The notes: generated by a model not told the origin, from the letters alone. Numbered from the stretch's first letter, positions 15,738 through 24,826 are shown. The stretch: 64,000 nt of DNA from Actinoallomurus soli (GCF_024055715.1 NZ_JAMXMV010000026.1:1-64000), one strand, 5' to 3'. Program-made: numbers and translations.

Positions 15738-16874
15738 GTGAAGGCAGGCGACGCGCTCGACGAGGCACTGTCGATGCCGCTCGTCGACCAGCACTGCCAC
15801 GGCGTGCGCCGCGACGACCTCGACCGGGCCGCCTTCGAGAGCCTCATCACCGAAGGCGGCCCGTCGCCGGCCGGCACCACGCACTTCGACAGCCCGGTCG
15901 GCCTGGCGGTCCGCCGCTGGTGCGCGCCGGTCCTCGGCCTCGAACCGTACGCAGAGCCCGAGGCCTACCTCGACCGGCGGCGGGAGCTCGGTGCCGAGGA
16001 GGTGAACCGGCGGCTGCTGCGCGCCGCCGGGATCGCCGACTTCTGCGTCGACACGGGCCCGGCGGACGAGGCCATGCTGACGCCCGCGGAGATGGGGAGC
16101 CTCGGCGACGCGCGAGGCCACGAGGTCGTACGGATCGAGAAGGTCGCCGAGGACGTGGCGGGCCGCTGCCCACCGGCGACGGCGTACGCCGCCGAGCTCG
16201 CCGACGAGCTCGCGCGCCGCGCGGACCGGGCCGTCGGCCTCAAGACGGCCGTCGCCTACCGGTACGGGTTCGACTTCGATCCGCGCCCGCCCGCGCCCCG
16301 TGAGGTCACCCAGGCCGCCTCGCGCTGGCTCGCCGGGCCGAGGCGGCTCACCGACCCGGTGCTGCTGCGGCACGCGCTGTGGACCGGCGCGGACATCGCC
16401 GGCGACCGCGAGCTGCCGCTGCAGATCCACACCGGCATCGGCGACACCGACCTGACCCTGCACCGGGTGAACCCCGCGCTGCTCACCGACTTCATCCGGA
16501 TCGTGCCCGCGCCCATCGTCCTCCTGCACTGCTACCCCTACATCCGGGAGGCCGCCTACCTGGCCGCGGTGTTCCCGCACGTGCACGCCGACCTCGGCCT
16601 GACGGTCACCTACACCGCCGCGTCGTCGGCCCGGGTGATCGCCGAGTTCCTGGAGATGGCGCCGTTCCACAAGATCTTGTTCAGCACCGACTGCTACGGC
16701 CTCGCGGAGCTGTGCCACCTCGGCGCCCACTTCTTCCGGCGGAGCCTGGGCGCCGTGCTCACCGAGCGCGCGGGGGAGTGGTCCTCGGCCGACATCGTGC
16801 GCATCGCACGCCTGATCGGCGCCGACAACGCCCGCCGCCTGTACTCCCTGGATCAAAACCAGTGCCGCGTCTGA
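15738..16874 (+). CDS. Amidohydrolase family protein
   Basis: A 378-residue metal-dependent hydrolase of the amidohydrolase-2 type. Metal ligands are visible in order: HxH in VDQHCHG, a His in LQIHTGIGD, a His in VLLHCYPYIREA and the Asp in ILFSTDCYG. The start is GTG 15738. The nearest described architecture I recall is the amidohydrolase domain that precedes glutamine synthetase in FluG-like proteins, but there is no synthetase domain or neighbour here. The substrate is unknown. It stands alone between trpEG and the minus-strand aromatic cluster. Confidence 0.85.
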   Translation: MKAGDALDEALSMPLVDQHCHGVRRDDLDRAAFESLITEGGPSPAGTTHFDSPVGLAVRRWCAPVLGLEPYAEPEAYLDRRRELGAEEVNRRLLRAAGIADFCVDTGPADEAMLTPAEMGSLGDARGHEVVRIEKVAEDVAGRCPPATAYAAELADELARRADRAVGLKTAVAYRYGFDFDPRPPAPREVTQAASRWLAGPRRLTDPVLLRHALWTGADIAGDRELPLQIHTGIGDTDLTLHRVNPALLTDFIRIVPAPIVLLHCYPYIREAAYLAAVFPHVHADLGLTVTYTAASSARVIAEFLEMAPFHKILFSTDCYGLAELCHLGAHFFRRSLGAVLTERAGEWSSADIVRIARLIGADNARRLYSLDQNQCRV

Positions 16875-16929
16875 AGAGGTTCGCTTCGTTGACGATCTCG
16901 CGTAGATGACAGGCCGGCTCGCGATCGTG

Positions 16930-17880
16930 TCAGAGGTCGAGTACGAGCTGGGGCGTGCGGGACCGCGAGACACAGGGCAGGATCCGGTCGCCAGCCGCCT
17001 GCTCCTCTTCGGTCAGTATCGAGTCACGGTGGTCCGGTCGGCCGTCGAGGACGGCCGTCTCGCAGGTGCCGCAGGTGCCTTCCTCGCACGAGGTGAGCAC
17101 GTCGATGCCTGCCTCGATCAGCACATCGACGATGGAACGGCCGGCAGGCACCGCCAGCTCGGCGCCGGTCGAGGCGATTCGCACCGTGAACGGGGCATCC
17201 GGACCCGAGGAATCGATGTTCTTCGGCGAGAAACGTTCCGTTCGCAGTCGCATTCCGCGACGTGTGCACACTCCCTCGGCGGCGGAGATCAACGCCTCAG
17301 GACCGCAGCAGTAGACGTACGCCTCCCGGTCGACATCGTCGAGCGCGGAGTCGAGATCGATCAGACCGCATTCGTCGAAGGGGAACAGCCGCACCCGGCT
17401 CGCGTCGATGGCCTGAAGGTCTTTCACGTACGCCATGGACGCTCGCGTTCGGCCGCCATAGTGCAGCGCCCAGTCCGCGCAGTCGGCGGCAACCCGGCGG
17501 ATCATGGGCAGCAGCGGCGTGATCCCGATCCCGCCCGCCAGGAACACGTAGCCGGGGCCCGTTTCCAGCGGGAAGTGGTTGCGCGGGCCGCTGGCAAGGA
17601 CCCCGTCGCCCTCATGGAGCCGTTCGTGCAGCCATGCCGATCCGCCCTGGCCGTCGGCCTGTCGCAGGACGGCGATCCGGTAGCCGGTGCGATCGTCCGG
17701 GTCACCGCACAGCGAGTACTGGCGGACGATCCCGGCTCCGGTCACGACATCGATGTGGGCGCCTGGACACCAGGACGGCAGTTCGTCGCCGTCGACCGGG
17801 CGCAGCTCGAACTCGACCACGTCGAGCGCGACGGTCGTTCGCCTGCCGACGGCGAGCCGGAACTCGCGGGGACCGTTCAT
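16930..17880 (-). CDS. PDR/VanB-type flavin-iron-sulfur oxidoreductase
   Basis: A 316-residue electron-transfer protein. The N-terminal FMN-binding domain has the RQYSLCG motif, the NAD-binding domain has FLAGGIGITPLLPM, and the C-terminal 2Fe-2S domain has CEEGTCGTCETAVLDG with a distal Cys in RILPCVSR. Phthalate-dioxygenase reductases carry electrons from NADH to an oxygenase. Its ATG overlaps the stop of the cytochrome P450 gene (ATGA), so it is the likely redox partner of that P450, a split version of the fused P450-reductase layout of CYP116B enzymes. It is the last gene of the minus-strand cluster. Confidence 0.92.
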   Translation of the reverse strand: MNGPREFRLAVGRRTTVALDVVEFELRPVDGDELPSWCPGAHIDVVTGAGIVRQYSLCGDPDDRTGYRIAVLRQADGQGGSAWLHERLHEGDGVLASGPRNHFPLETGPGYVFLAGGIGITPLLPMIRRVAADCADWALHYGGRTRASMAYVKDLQAIDASRVRLFPFDECGLIDLDSALDDVDREAYVYCCGPEALISAAEGVCTRRGMRLRTERFSPKNIDSSGPDAPFTVRIASTGAELAVPAGRSIVDVLIEAGIDVLTSCEEGTCGTCETAVLDGRPDHRDSILTEEEQAAGDRILPCVSRSRTPQLVLDL

Positions 17881-19058
17881 GCGGCGTTCTCCGGGGTGAA
17901 GGCCACAGGTAGCGCGAAGTGGGTCATCAAAGATCCGCCGATCAGCCCGCTCTCGACCGGCTCTCTGTCGAGGCGGAGGTCGGGCAACCGGTCGAGAAGG
18001 CGGGTGAGGGTGATCCGGAGTTCGGCCCGGGCGAGGTGCTGGCCCTGGCAGACATGGGGTCCCGCGCCGAAGCTGACGTGCCGGTTCCGGGTGCGGTGCG
18101 GATCGAACTCCTCCGGGTCCGCGAATTCCCGCGGATCCCGGTTGGCGGCCGCGAGGTCGAGGAGGACTCGGCCGCCTTCGGCGAGTTCGTGGCCGCCGAC
18201 CTGGATCGGGCGCCGGAGTGTACGGGCGAACAGCTGCAGTGGTGTGGTCAGCCGCAGACTCTCCTCGATCACCTGTGGCAGTCGGCGCCGATCGGCGATG
18301 AGGTCGTCTCGCAGGCCGGGGACGGTCAGCACGTGCCGGATGAGGCCGCCGAGGGCCGAGCCCGTCGAGTGGTGGCCACCGAGGATATAGGCGAGCAGCA
18401 GCCCGGTGGCGCCCGCTTCGTCGATCTCCTTGCCGCTGACCACGCCGCCGGCGATCTCGGTGAGCATGTCGTCGCGAGGGTTCTCACGGCGGTCGGCCAA
18501 CCAGCGCTGTGTGTGGTCGGAGAACTCCGCGAAACGTGCCGGGAAGTCCTCGGAACCCGCAGCGGCGAACAACGCCGCCGCGACGCCGCGAGCGCGCACC
18601 GCCTCGGTCTGGTCCAGGCCGATCATCCGCCCGATCACGATCGCCGGCAGTGGCTCCGTGAGCCGGTCTACGAGGTCGGCTCTGCCGATGGTCGCGAAGT
18701 CGTCGATCAAAAGGTCGGCGACCTCGGTGATGACCGGTTCGAACGCCCGTACGGCGCGCGGGGTCAACGGGCCGTTCAGGACTCTGCGCCACTCGGAGTG
18801 TTCGGGCTCGTCGAACTCCAGGGCGGGGATCGGTGGCAGCAGCTCATTGGGCGGGATGTGCACACCGTCGGCCGAGGAGAACGACCCGGTGTCCGTCAGC
18901 GCCGCGCGGACGTTGTCGTAGCGGGTCAGGTAGTCGAATCCGCCATGCCGGTCGCTGTGCACGACCGGGCACGCTTCCCGCATCTCCGTGCGGGCACGAC
19001 GGACCTCATTGGCGGGCAAGGTTCCGTGGAGGTGATCGAAGGCGGGATCTGTTGTCAT
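17877..19058 (-). CDS. Cytochrome P450
   Basis: A 393-residue soluble bacterial P450. It has the ExxR helix (EESLRL) and the haem loop FGAGPHVCQGQHLARAEL, with the cysteine ligand near residue 336. The I-helix reads YILGGHHSTGSALGG (about residue 228). The usual acid-alcohol pair (Glu/Asp-Thr) is replaced by His-Ser, which may change oxygen activation. ATG 19058 has AAGGAG upstream; longer frames to 19199 add a low-complexity leader. The gene is coupled to the PDR reductase. It presumably hydroxylates or demethylates an aromatic or small hydrophobic acid in this cluster. The substrate is not identifiable. Confidence 0.92.
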   Translation of the reverse strand: MTTDPAFDHLHGTLPANEVRRARTEMREACPVVHSDRHGGFDYLTRYDNVRAALTDTGSFSSADGVHIPPNELLPPIPALEFDEPEHSEWRRVLNGPLTPRAVRAFEPVITEVADLLIDDFATIGRADLVDRLTEPLPAIVIGRMIGLDQTEAVRARGVAAALFAAAGSEDFPARFAEFSDHTQRWLADRRENPRDDMLTEIAGGVVSGKEIDEAGATGLLLAYILGGHHSTGSALGGLIRHVLTVPGLRDDLIADRRRLPQVIEESLRLTTPLQLFARTLRRPIQVGGHELAEGGRVLLDLAAANRDPREFADPEEFDPHRTRNRHVSFGAGPHVCQGQHLARAELRITLTRLLDRLPDLRLDREPVESGLIGGSLMTHFALPVAFTPENAA

Positions 19059-19222
19059 GACGGCTCCTTCCTCTGCGCTGGCGGCGGCGAGTGTGGTGGG
19101 GGTCGGCTCGACGGTCTGTCCGCTGCGCGCGGGCCTGTCCGCCGTGCGCGAGGCATGCGGGGTGGTCGACGGCGGGCGTGGGCGTCGTCGACCGGGCACT
19201 CGGCCGCGGCGCCCGGTGGGTG

Positions 19223-20893
19223 CTATCTCGGCGCGGCTCCGAGCGTTTCGGCGATCTCCCGCAGGCGGCGGCGGTCGATCTTTCCGACCTGGCTGACCCG
19301 CGGCATCTCAGGGAGCACGACCAGCCGCTCCGGCCACTTGTACTTGGCGACCTGGAGGCGGTCGAAGTGGGCGCGGACCTCGGCGAGATCGATCTCCAGT
19401 CCGTCCCGGGTCACGACGAAGGCGCAGGCCCGTTCGCCCAGCCGGACGTCGGGCATCGCCACCAGGGCAGCCTCGGCGATCGCATCGTGGGAGCCGAGGA
19501 GGAGTTCGACCTCCTCGGTGTTGATCTTCTCGCCACCGCGGCTGATCATGTTCTTGATGCGGCCCTCGACGGTGTAGCAACGGACGCCGGCGATCGTCCG
19601 CTCCGCCATGAGGTCGCCGCTGCGGTAGAAGCCGTCCGGGGTGAAGGCTCGCCGGTTATGTTCGGCCGCGTCGTAGTAACCGTGCAGGGTGTACGGGCCC
19701 CGGGCACACAGCTCGCCCACCTCGCCGGGCGCCACCTCCTTTTCGGTCCCGGGTTCGTACAGTCGGATCTCGTCCGCGGGCGAGATCGGTATCCCGACGC
19801 TCGCCGTGCGGGCCTCGATCGGGAAGTCGAGCGGGGTGGTGAGGCAGAGTCCCTCGCTCATGCCGAAGATCTGGCCGCACCAGATCCCGTGCGCGTCGAG
19901 CGCCGCCATGTACCGGGTGGGCACCTTCTTGCCGCTGAACAGAACCCGCCGGAGCGTGGTGGCGGCGGCCAGGCCCGGATCCAGGGCCAGCTCGAAGGCG
20001 AACGGACCGAGGAGGACGTCCGTCGCTCCGTTCCGGACGACGAGGTCGAGCGCGGCCGATGCATCGGGAACTCCCAGCACGAGAGTCGCCCCCACGCTAT
20101 GCGGACCCTGCAGGCCGATGATGATGCCCGCGTTGTGCACGATCGGCATCATGAACGCGATGCGGTCTCCGGGGCCCCATCCCATCGCGCGGGCGAGGCT
20201 CACACCGTAGTGCCAGTACGGGGCCTGCAGGCAGGGGATCACCTTCGGCACACCAGTGGTGCCACCGGAGAGCTGGAACGCGGCCAGCGACTGCATGCCG
20301 AGTCCGGCCTGGATGGCCTCGACGATCCCGCGGGCCTCGGCGTCGTCGATCTCGTCGCCGAGGCCGTCCAGCTCGACGGCTCGGGAGTCGTCGGCCGGGC
20401 CGTCGGAGACGAGGACCGTGCGCTCCATGCCGGCCGCCTCGGCCTGTTGGAAGGCGAATCCGACGAGGTCGAAGCGAGGGTCGCGGGCCGCGACGAGGTG
20501 CGCGATCGGACGGGTCTGGCGCGCGATCTCCCCGATCTCGTGCCCGCGGTGCAACGGCAGCGTGCACACGGGCACGAGGCCCGCCTTGAGCAGCGCGTAC
20601 CAGGCGATCACGGTGTTGGCGGTGTTGTGCACCTGCATCAGAACGGCACCGCCGGGCTCCAGCCCGAGCCGATGAAGGCCTGCGGCGCGCCGGTCGGTGA
20701 TGCGGTCCAGCTCGGCGAAGGTCAGCCGTGTGTCACCGCAGATCAGTGCCTCCCGGTCGGCGTGTGCCTGTGCCGTGATGTGCAGGTGCTCGGCGATGGT
20801 GGGCGATTCCCACAACCCCTCGCGGACGTAGCGGGCCTCCTCCTCGGCCGGGTAGAGGACGAGCTTGCCGGGGGTGTCGGGTGCGAGCGTCAT
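19223..20893 (-). CDS. Aryl-acid AMP/CoA ligase (DhbE/SdgA-like)
   Basis: A 556-residue ANL-superfamily adenylating enzyme. Motif A3 is QLSGGTTGVPKVIP (about residue 208) and A5 is FGMSEGLC. The TGD region is FYRSGDLM, and the C-terminal domain carries GRIKNMISRGGEKINTEEVE and the lysine in VSQVGKIDRR. The stretch LSGGTTG-PK-IP with a following HNAG is close to 2,3-dihydroxybenzoate/salicylate-AMP ligases. ATG 20893 with GAGGAG upstream is preferred to the frame's earlier start at 20929. Next to an aryl-CoA-type flavin hydroxylase, it most likely activates a benzoate-type acid as the first catabolic or modification step. No carrier protein is nearby, so CoA is the likely acceptor. Confidence 0.85.
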   Translation of the reverse strand: MTLAPDTPGKLVLYPAEEEARYVREGLWESPTIAEHLHITAQAHADREALICGDTRLTFAELDRITDRRAAGLHRLGLEPGGAVLMQVHNTANTVIAWYALLKAGLVPVCTLPLHRGHEIGEIARQTRPIAHLVAARDPRFDLVGFAFQQAEAAGMERTVLVSDGPADDSRAVELDGLGDEIDDAEARGIVEAIQAGLGMQSLAAFQLSGGTTGVPKVIPCLQAPYWHYGVSLARAMGWGPGDRIAFMMPIVHNAGIIIGLQGPHSVGATLVLGVPDASAALDLVVRNGATDVLLGPFAFELALDPGLAAATTLRRVLFSGKKVPTRYMAALDAHGIWCGQIFGMSEGLCLTTPLDFPIEARTASVGIPISPADEIRLYEPGTEKEVAPGEVGELCARGPYTLHGYYDAAEHNRRAFTPDGFYRSGDLMAERTIAGVRCYTVEGRIKNMISRGGEKINTEEVELLLGSHDAIAEAALVAMPDVRLGERACAFVVTRDGLEIDLAEVRAHFDRLQVAKYKWPERLVVLPEMPRVSQVGKIDRRRLREIAETLGAAPR

Positions 20894-20925
20894 CGCGTCT
20901 GTCTCCTCTGCGGTGCCGGGCGGGG

Positions 20926-22068
20926 TCAACGCAGGTCACGCTCGTAGCCGAGGACGACCTCGCGGTTCTCCCGGCGGAAGTCCCGGTAGGAGACGCGTCC
21001 CGTGCGCATCAGGTACTCGATCGCGAACTTCGTCGGATGGGTGATGGTGCGGGACGGGAGCCCCTCGTACCAGGCGATGCTGCGCTTCGCGGCGGTCTGG
21101 AAGGCGTCGGCGACGGGCTTGCGCACCCGCTCGAACTCCTTGAGGCCCACCTCGACGTCCCACCCCGCGCCGGCCAGCGCCTGCGTCAGGTAGACGGCGT
21201 CACGCATCGCGAACCGGGTGCCGGACCCGATCGATGGATGGACGGTGTGCAGGGCGTCCCCGATCAGGACGAGGTTGCGGTGGGTCCATCTCGCGCAACT
21301 GACGAACTTGGTCTGGAACCACGGCGAGTGGTTGCTTCGCAGCGGCGCGCCGTCCAGCGAGTCGCTGAAGAGCCGCTCGCACAGCTCGCGCGACTCGTCC
21401 TCGGTCATGTCGGCGAACCCGAGCCGGTCGAACGTCTCCTGACCGACCTCGACGGTGAAGTTGCTCATCTCGGCGGAGAACCGGGAGGCATGGACCATGA
21501 GGATCCCGTACTCGCTGTTCTGCAGGATGATCGAAGGCGGGTAGGGCTTCGGGGTCCCATACCAGGCCAGCCAGTTGCTGCCCAGCTCGACGCTGGGCAG
21601 GAAGTGCGCGGCGAAGCGCTCGCGGGTCTGGCTGTTGACGCCGTCGGCGCCGATCACGAGATCCCAGGCCGCCATGTCGCTTTCGGTCACCGATGCGTCG
21701 CAGTCGTGCTCGATGCTCACCCCGGCATCGAGAGCGAACCCCTCCAGCGTGGCCAGGAGCGACCAGCGGGCGTTGAGGTGGCTGCGGCCGACCTTGACCG
21801 GCACGCCGACACCGTCCAGGCTGAGGACCATCCGATCGTGGCGGGTCTCGGTCGTGAGTGCGTCGATCACATCCGCTGCGGCGGGCCGGAGCGCGTCGGC
21901 CGCGCTCTCGCTGAACGCCACGCCCCAGCCGTACGTCACGCCGTACGGGTTGCGCTCCCTGATGTGGATCGTGGCCGTGGGGATCGCTCGTTTGACGATG
22001 ATCGAGAAGAAGAGTCCCGCAGGCCCGGCGCCGACCACCAGAATTCTCAGGGGCTTCCCGGATGTCAC
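20926..22068 (-). CDS. FAD-dependent aryl-CoA hydroxylase (salicylyl-CoA 5-hydroxylase-like)
   Basis: A 380-residue flavin monooxygenase. The Rossmann motif is VVGAGPAGLFF, the DG motif DLVIGADGVNS, and the GD motif GDALHTVHPSIGSG. The end SYRDFRRENREVV and the SIGSG-R-AMRDA stretch are like SdgC and 2-aminobenzoyl-CoA-type monooxygenases, which act on CoA thioesters. The start is GTG 22068, overlapping the stop of the upstream flavoprotein gene. Downstream is an aryl-acid ligase, giving a probable two-step route: acid to aryl-CoA to hydroxylated aryl-CoA. A gentisate-type ring-cleavage dioxygenase is not recognised, unless the VOC protein serves. The exact ring position is unknown. Confidence 0.86.
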   Translation of the reverse strand: MTSGKPLRILVVGAGPAGLFFSIIVKRAIPTATIHIRERNPYGVTYGWGVAFSESAADALRPAAADVIDALTTETRHDRMVLSLDGVGVPVKVGRSHLNARWSLLATLEGFALDAGVSIEHDCDASVTESDMAAWDLVIGADGVNSQTRERFAAHFLPSVELGSNWLAWYGTPKPYPPSIILQNSEYGILMVHASRFSAEMSNFTVEVGQETFDRLGFADMTEDESRELCERLFSDSLDGAPLRSNHSPWFQTKFVSCARWTHRNLVLIGDALHTVHPSIGSGTRFAMRDAVYLTQALAGAGWDVEVGLKEFERVRKPVADAFQTAAKRSIAWYEGLPSRTITHPTKFAIEYLMRTGRVSYRDFRRENREVVLGYERDLR

Positions 22069-22646
22069 TGTCCGCCTCCCCGCCACAACACGACATGGTG
22101 GGCGACCCGCTCGCCCAGTGCCGCCGCCGTTCGCAAGTCGCTGTCCTGCATGCCTTCCAGGCCCTGGTCCGAGTTCGACTGCGCCATGGCCCCGGCGTAG
22201 GCGCCGAGCCGGTTCAGCTCGGAGGCGGACCCCGTACTGCGTCCGTTGCCGTCCAGCAGGCCGAGCCCGACCCACACCATTCCCTGCTGCATGGCGAAGA
22301 GCCAGAGCTGGGTGAGGGTGCTGAGCTTGTCCCCGGAGTGACCGCTGGAGTTGGTGAACCCGGCGGCGAGCTTGCCCTTCCACCCCTGAGCCAGCCAGAT
22401 CTTCGCGCTGGCCTCCATGAACGCCTTGAACACCGCCGAACCGCTGCCCATGTAGGTCGGGGTGCCGAAGATCAGCGCATCGCAGTGGTCGAGCTGATGG
22501 GGATCGGTGGCGACCTCCTCGGCGAAGTACAGCGCGACGTCGATGTCCGCGACCGAAGCGGCGCCTTCTCCCACCGCTCTGGCCTGCGCCGCGGTATGGC
22601 CGTAGCCACTGTCGTAGACGACTCCGATGGAGTGCATTTCCGTCAC
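22065..22646 (-). CDS. Flavodoxin/WrbA-like NAD(P)H:quinone reductase
   Basis: A 193-residue flavodoxin-fold protein. The FMN phosphate loop is YDSGYGHTAAQARAV, followed by ALIFGTPTYMGSGSAVFKAF and the conserved TNSSGHSGDKLSTLTQLW segment of NAD(P)H-dependent FMN reductases and WrbA. GTG 22646 follows a GGAGGA site and overlaps the preceding stop. In this cluster it may reduce quinones formed from hydroxylated aromatics, or supply reduced flavin. Which of these is unknown. Confidence 0.88.
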   Translation of the reverse strand: MTEMHSIGVVYDSGYGHTAAQARAVGEGAASVADIDVALYFAEEVATDPHQLDHCDALIFGTPTYMGSGSAVFKAFMEASAKIWLAQGWKGKLAAGFTNSSGHSGDKLSTLTQLWLFAMQQGMVWVGLGLLDGNGRSTGSASELNRLGAYAGAMAQSNSDQGLEGMQDSDLRTAAALGERVAHHVVLWRGGGQ

Positions 22647-23905
22647 CTGGTCCTCCGTGGTGGTGCGGTGGCGAAGCGGCCGTCCAGCCAGCGGTCGATG
22701 TGGACGGCGGCGGCGGCGTACCCGGTAGGTTCGCCCTCCGTGATGGGCTGGCCGAAGTGCTGGCCCCGGACGACATGACGGATCTTGTCTTCACCGGCCA
22801 GGGACTCGAACATCCGGGCGCCGGCGGTGGGGAGTGCGGCTTGGTCGCCGCTGAACTCCAGGTAAAGCGTCGGTAGCCGCACTCCGGCCGCGCACCGCAC
22901 GAAGTCCGCGTTGGTGTGGTTCGCCGACCAGGTCGACAACCATGCATCGGGAGTGGTCAGCCGGCCGAAGCCCACCAGGCCGTAGTTGGTCAGATCCGGG
23001 CGGCGGCCGAACAACGAGCCGTAGTGCCGGTCGTTCGGATCGATCGACAGGTCGACGTAGCAGGGGTCGGCGTCGGTGCGGTACGTGGTGATGACCCTCG
23101 GGGCGAGGCCGGTCCGCCGGTCGGCGGGATCCCCGGTGCGGGCGAACCGGGCCCGGGCCTCCGAGGCCTCGGCGGCGAGCTCGACGGCGCGGGCGTCGAT
23201 CCGGGCGATCCGATTCCTCTGGGCCGCACGGTACGCGCGGAGGAAGCCGACGTTGTAGCGGCTCGGCTCCGGCGGCTCGGCGAACCCGTTCCCCGGCGAG
23301 TACATGTCCAGCGAGGGATCCACCGACATGGGGTCCGACTCGTCCATGACGGACGGGTCGATGCAGTGCAGCAGCACCTGTCCCTGGCCCGGGTGCGGCG
23401 CGAGGAAGATCGCACCGTCCGGGACGGGCATCCGCGCGCCCGCCAGCGGGATCGGCCGGCCGGCCGGTGTCACGTCCAGCCGCAGCCCCGGCTCCAGGGA
23501 CGCCTGCTCGATGTAGAAGGCCGACAGCGTTCCGCCGCCGGAGTGACCGAAGGTCAGCACCGTGTCGAACCCGGTGTCCCTGAGGAACACGTGGCCCGCC
23601 GCCGCGTCCAGGACCGCCTGCTCGTGGACCAGGGTGAGGTCGTTGTTGGGCGAGCGGGAGCCCTGGGTCCAGACCGAGACGCCGCTGCGCAGGAGCAGCG
23701 GGATCATTGGATGGTGGGCCACCGATTGGCGTGGGTGCATGACGGTGACCGCCGTCGCCGCGCCGTCGAGGGAGTACAGCACTCCCTCGATCTGGGCGCC
23801 GTCGAAGGTGGTGAGCTGGTGCGTGCTCACCGTGACGCCGAGCGGCATCTCCGCCCTTTGGACGTCCCGGCCCGCGCCGAGCCGGTCCACCGCCGGCGGG
23901 CTCAT
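22643..23905 (-). CDS. Alpha/beta hydrolase, large cluster-encoded esterase
   Basis: A 420-residue alpha/beta hydrolase. The nucleophile elbow is TFGHSGGGTLSAF, and a probable catalytic His lies near the end (VVRGQHFGQPI). An N-terminal beta region precedes the fold and a long helical insert (about 235-300) forms a cap. ATG 23905 overlaps the small gene upstream (ATGA); a frame extending to 24010 would overlap that gene entirely. It probably hydrolyses an ester or thioester intermediate of the aromatic pathway. The substrate cannot be told from the sequence. Confidence 0.82.
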   Translation of the reverse strand: MSPPAVDRLGAGRDVQRAEMPLGVTVSTHQLTTFDGAQIEGVLYSLDGAATAVTVMHPRQSVAHHPMIPLLLRSGVSVWTQGSRSPNNDLTLVHEQAVLDAAAGHVFLRDTGFDTVLTFGHSGGGTLSAFYIEQASLEPGLRLDVTPAGRPIPLAGARMPVPDGAIFLAPHPGQGQVLLHCIDPSVMDESDPMSVDPSLDMYSPGNGFAEPPEPSRYNVGFLRAYRAAQRNRIARIDARAVELAAEASEARARFARTGDPADRRTGLAPRVITTYRTDADPCYVDLSIDPNDRHYGSLFGRRPDLTNYGLVGFGRLTTPDAWLSTWSANHTNADFVRCAAGVRLPTLYLEFSGDQAALPTAGARMFESLAGEDKIRHVVRGQHFGQPITEGEPTGYAAAAVHIDRWLDGRFATAPPRRTR

Positions 23906-24159
23906 CCACCGGCTCCTGTCGGCTCGACCACCAGCTCTGATTTGTCCCAGCGGCTCACCCGGCCGTCCTTCACCGCGGCGACCGCGCTGTACCAGACGGC
24001 GTTGCGACATCCCACGGCATTGCGGTCGATGCGGATCAGACCGGGTGCGGCGACCTCGAGGTAGGGGCCGCGCCGCCGGACGGTCACGTCGGGATCCTTG
24101 CCGGCGACCTCGGCCAGCGGGCGGAAGTCGGCGACGTCGAGGACGAACAGCGTGGTCAT
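23902..24159 (-). CDS. Small protein of unknown function in the aromatic cluster
   Basis: An 85-residue soluble protein with no signal or membrane segment, rich in alternating hydrophobic strands (TTLFVLDVADFRPLAEVAG; GPYLEVAAPGLIRIDRNAVG; AVWYSAVAAVKDGRVSRWDK). It overlaps both neighbours by four bases, so it is translated within the operon. No family is recognised. The all-strand pattern would suit a small accessory subunit or dimeric alpha-beta barrel protein. Confidence 0.75.
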   Translation of the reverse strand: MTTLFVLDVADFRPLAEVAGKDPDVTVRRRGPYLEVAAPGLIRIDRNAVGCRNAVWYSAVAAVKDGRVSRWDKSELVVEPTGAGG

Positions 24160-24767
24160 GCGAACGTCACCGGCTCCGGCTCGCCCGCGTAGCGCTCCGA
24201 GATGAGCTTCGCCTTCCGCGCGAAGAACTTCTCCAGGGATGGATCGGGCTCCGCTGCCACCTCCATGAGCGCGTCGACGCTCAGGTTGGCGTCGATGTCG
24301 TCCTCGACGGTGATCGCCCGCAGCGGACGGGTGATCTCCATCAGGTATCCGTTGGGATCGGTGACGTAGATCGACTCGACTGTCTCGTGCCGCACCTGCA
24401 GCTCGCACGGCCAGTCGCTCGCGTCCAGCCGGCGCCGGTATTCCAGCAGATCGTCCTCGGTGTCGACGTGGATCGCCAGGTGCCGGGCACGGTGGAGCAG
24501 ATCGGGGATCCCGGTGTCCCGGTAGGGCTCGACTCCGAAGTAGTAGAAGAACGCCAGCCGGTCGCCGCTGCCGATGTCGAAGAAGAAGTGGATGAAGTCC
24601 GGGTGGTCCCCGGGTCCCCACCCGAGTGCGCATGTCGCGTGGACGACGGGGAAGCCGAGGATGTCCCGGTAGAAGGTGATGGTGGCCCGCGGATCGAAGG
24701 TCGGGAACGCGGCGTGGTCCACGCCTCGCACCGTGTGCGCAAGCACGTCTTGCCCCGGCGATGACAT
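24156..24767 (-). CDS. VOC (vicinal oxygen chelate) family protein, possible ring-cleavage dioxygenase
   Basis: A 203-residue glyoxalase/extradiol-dioxygenase fold protein. Candidate metal ligands are His in VRGVDHAAFPT, His in ARHLAIHVDTEDD and Glu in DPNGYLMEITRPL, in the spacing usual for Fe- or Mn-dependent VOC enzymes. ATG 24767 with GAGGAG upstream is preferred to the start at 24833, which adds a basic leader. It is the first gene of the eight-gene minus-strand operon and sits next to a probable operator. Ring cleavage of a hydroxylated aromatic is a reasonable guess; isomerase or lyase activity is equally possible. Confidence 0.83.
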   Translation of the reverse strand: MSSPGQDVLAHTVRGVDHAAFPTFDPRATITFYRDILGFPVVHATCALGWGPGDHPDFIHFFFDIGSGDRLAFFYYFGVEPYRDTGIPDLLHRARHLAIHVDTEDDLLEYRRRLDASDWPCELQVRHETVESIYVTDPNGYLMEITRPLRAITVEDDIDANLSVDALMEVAAEPDPSLEKFFARKAKLISERYAGEPEPVTFA

Positions 24768-24826
24768 CTGCGTACTCCTCTCGCGACGAACTCGGTGACG
24801 GCGAGCGTAGAGCGACACTGTCGTAA

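Noticed and set aside
13463-15880. About 800-codon minus-strand frame opposite trpEG
   Set aside because: No recognisable domain; trpEG motifs and the leader peptide fix the real strand.
20926-22947. A 673-residue fusion of the flavin hydroxylase with an upstream domain
   Set aside because: The extra N-terminal part is read out of frame over the flavodoxin-like gene; GTG 22068 gives a normal-length enzyme with the Rossmann motif at the N-terminus.
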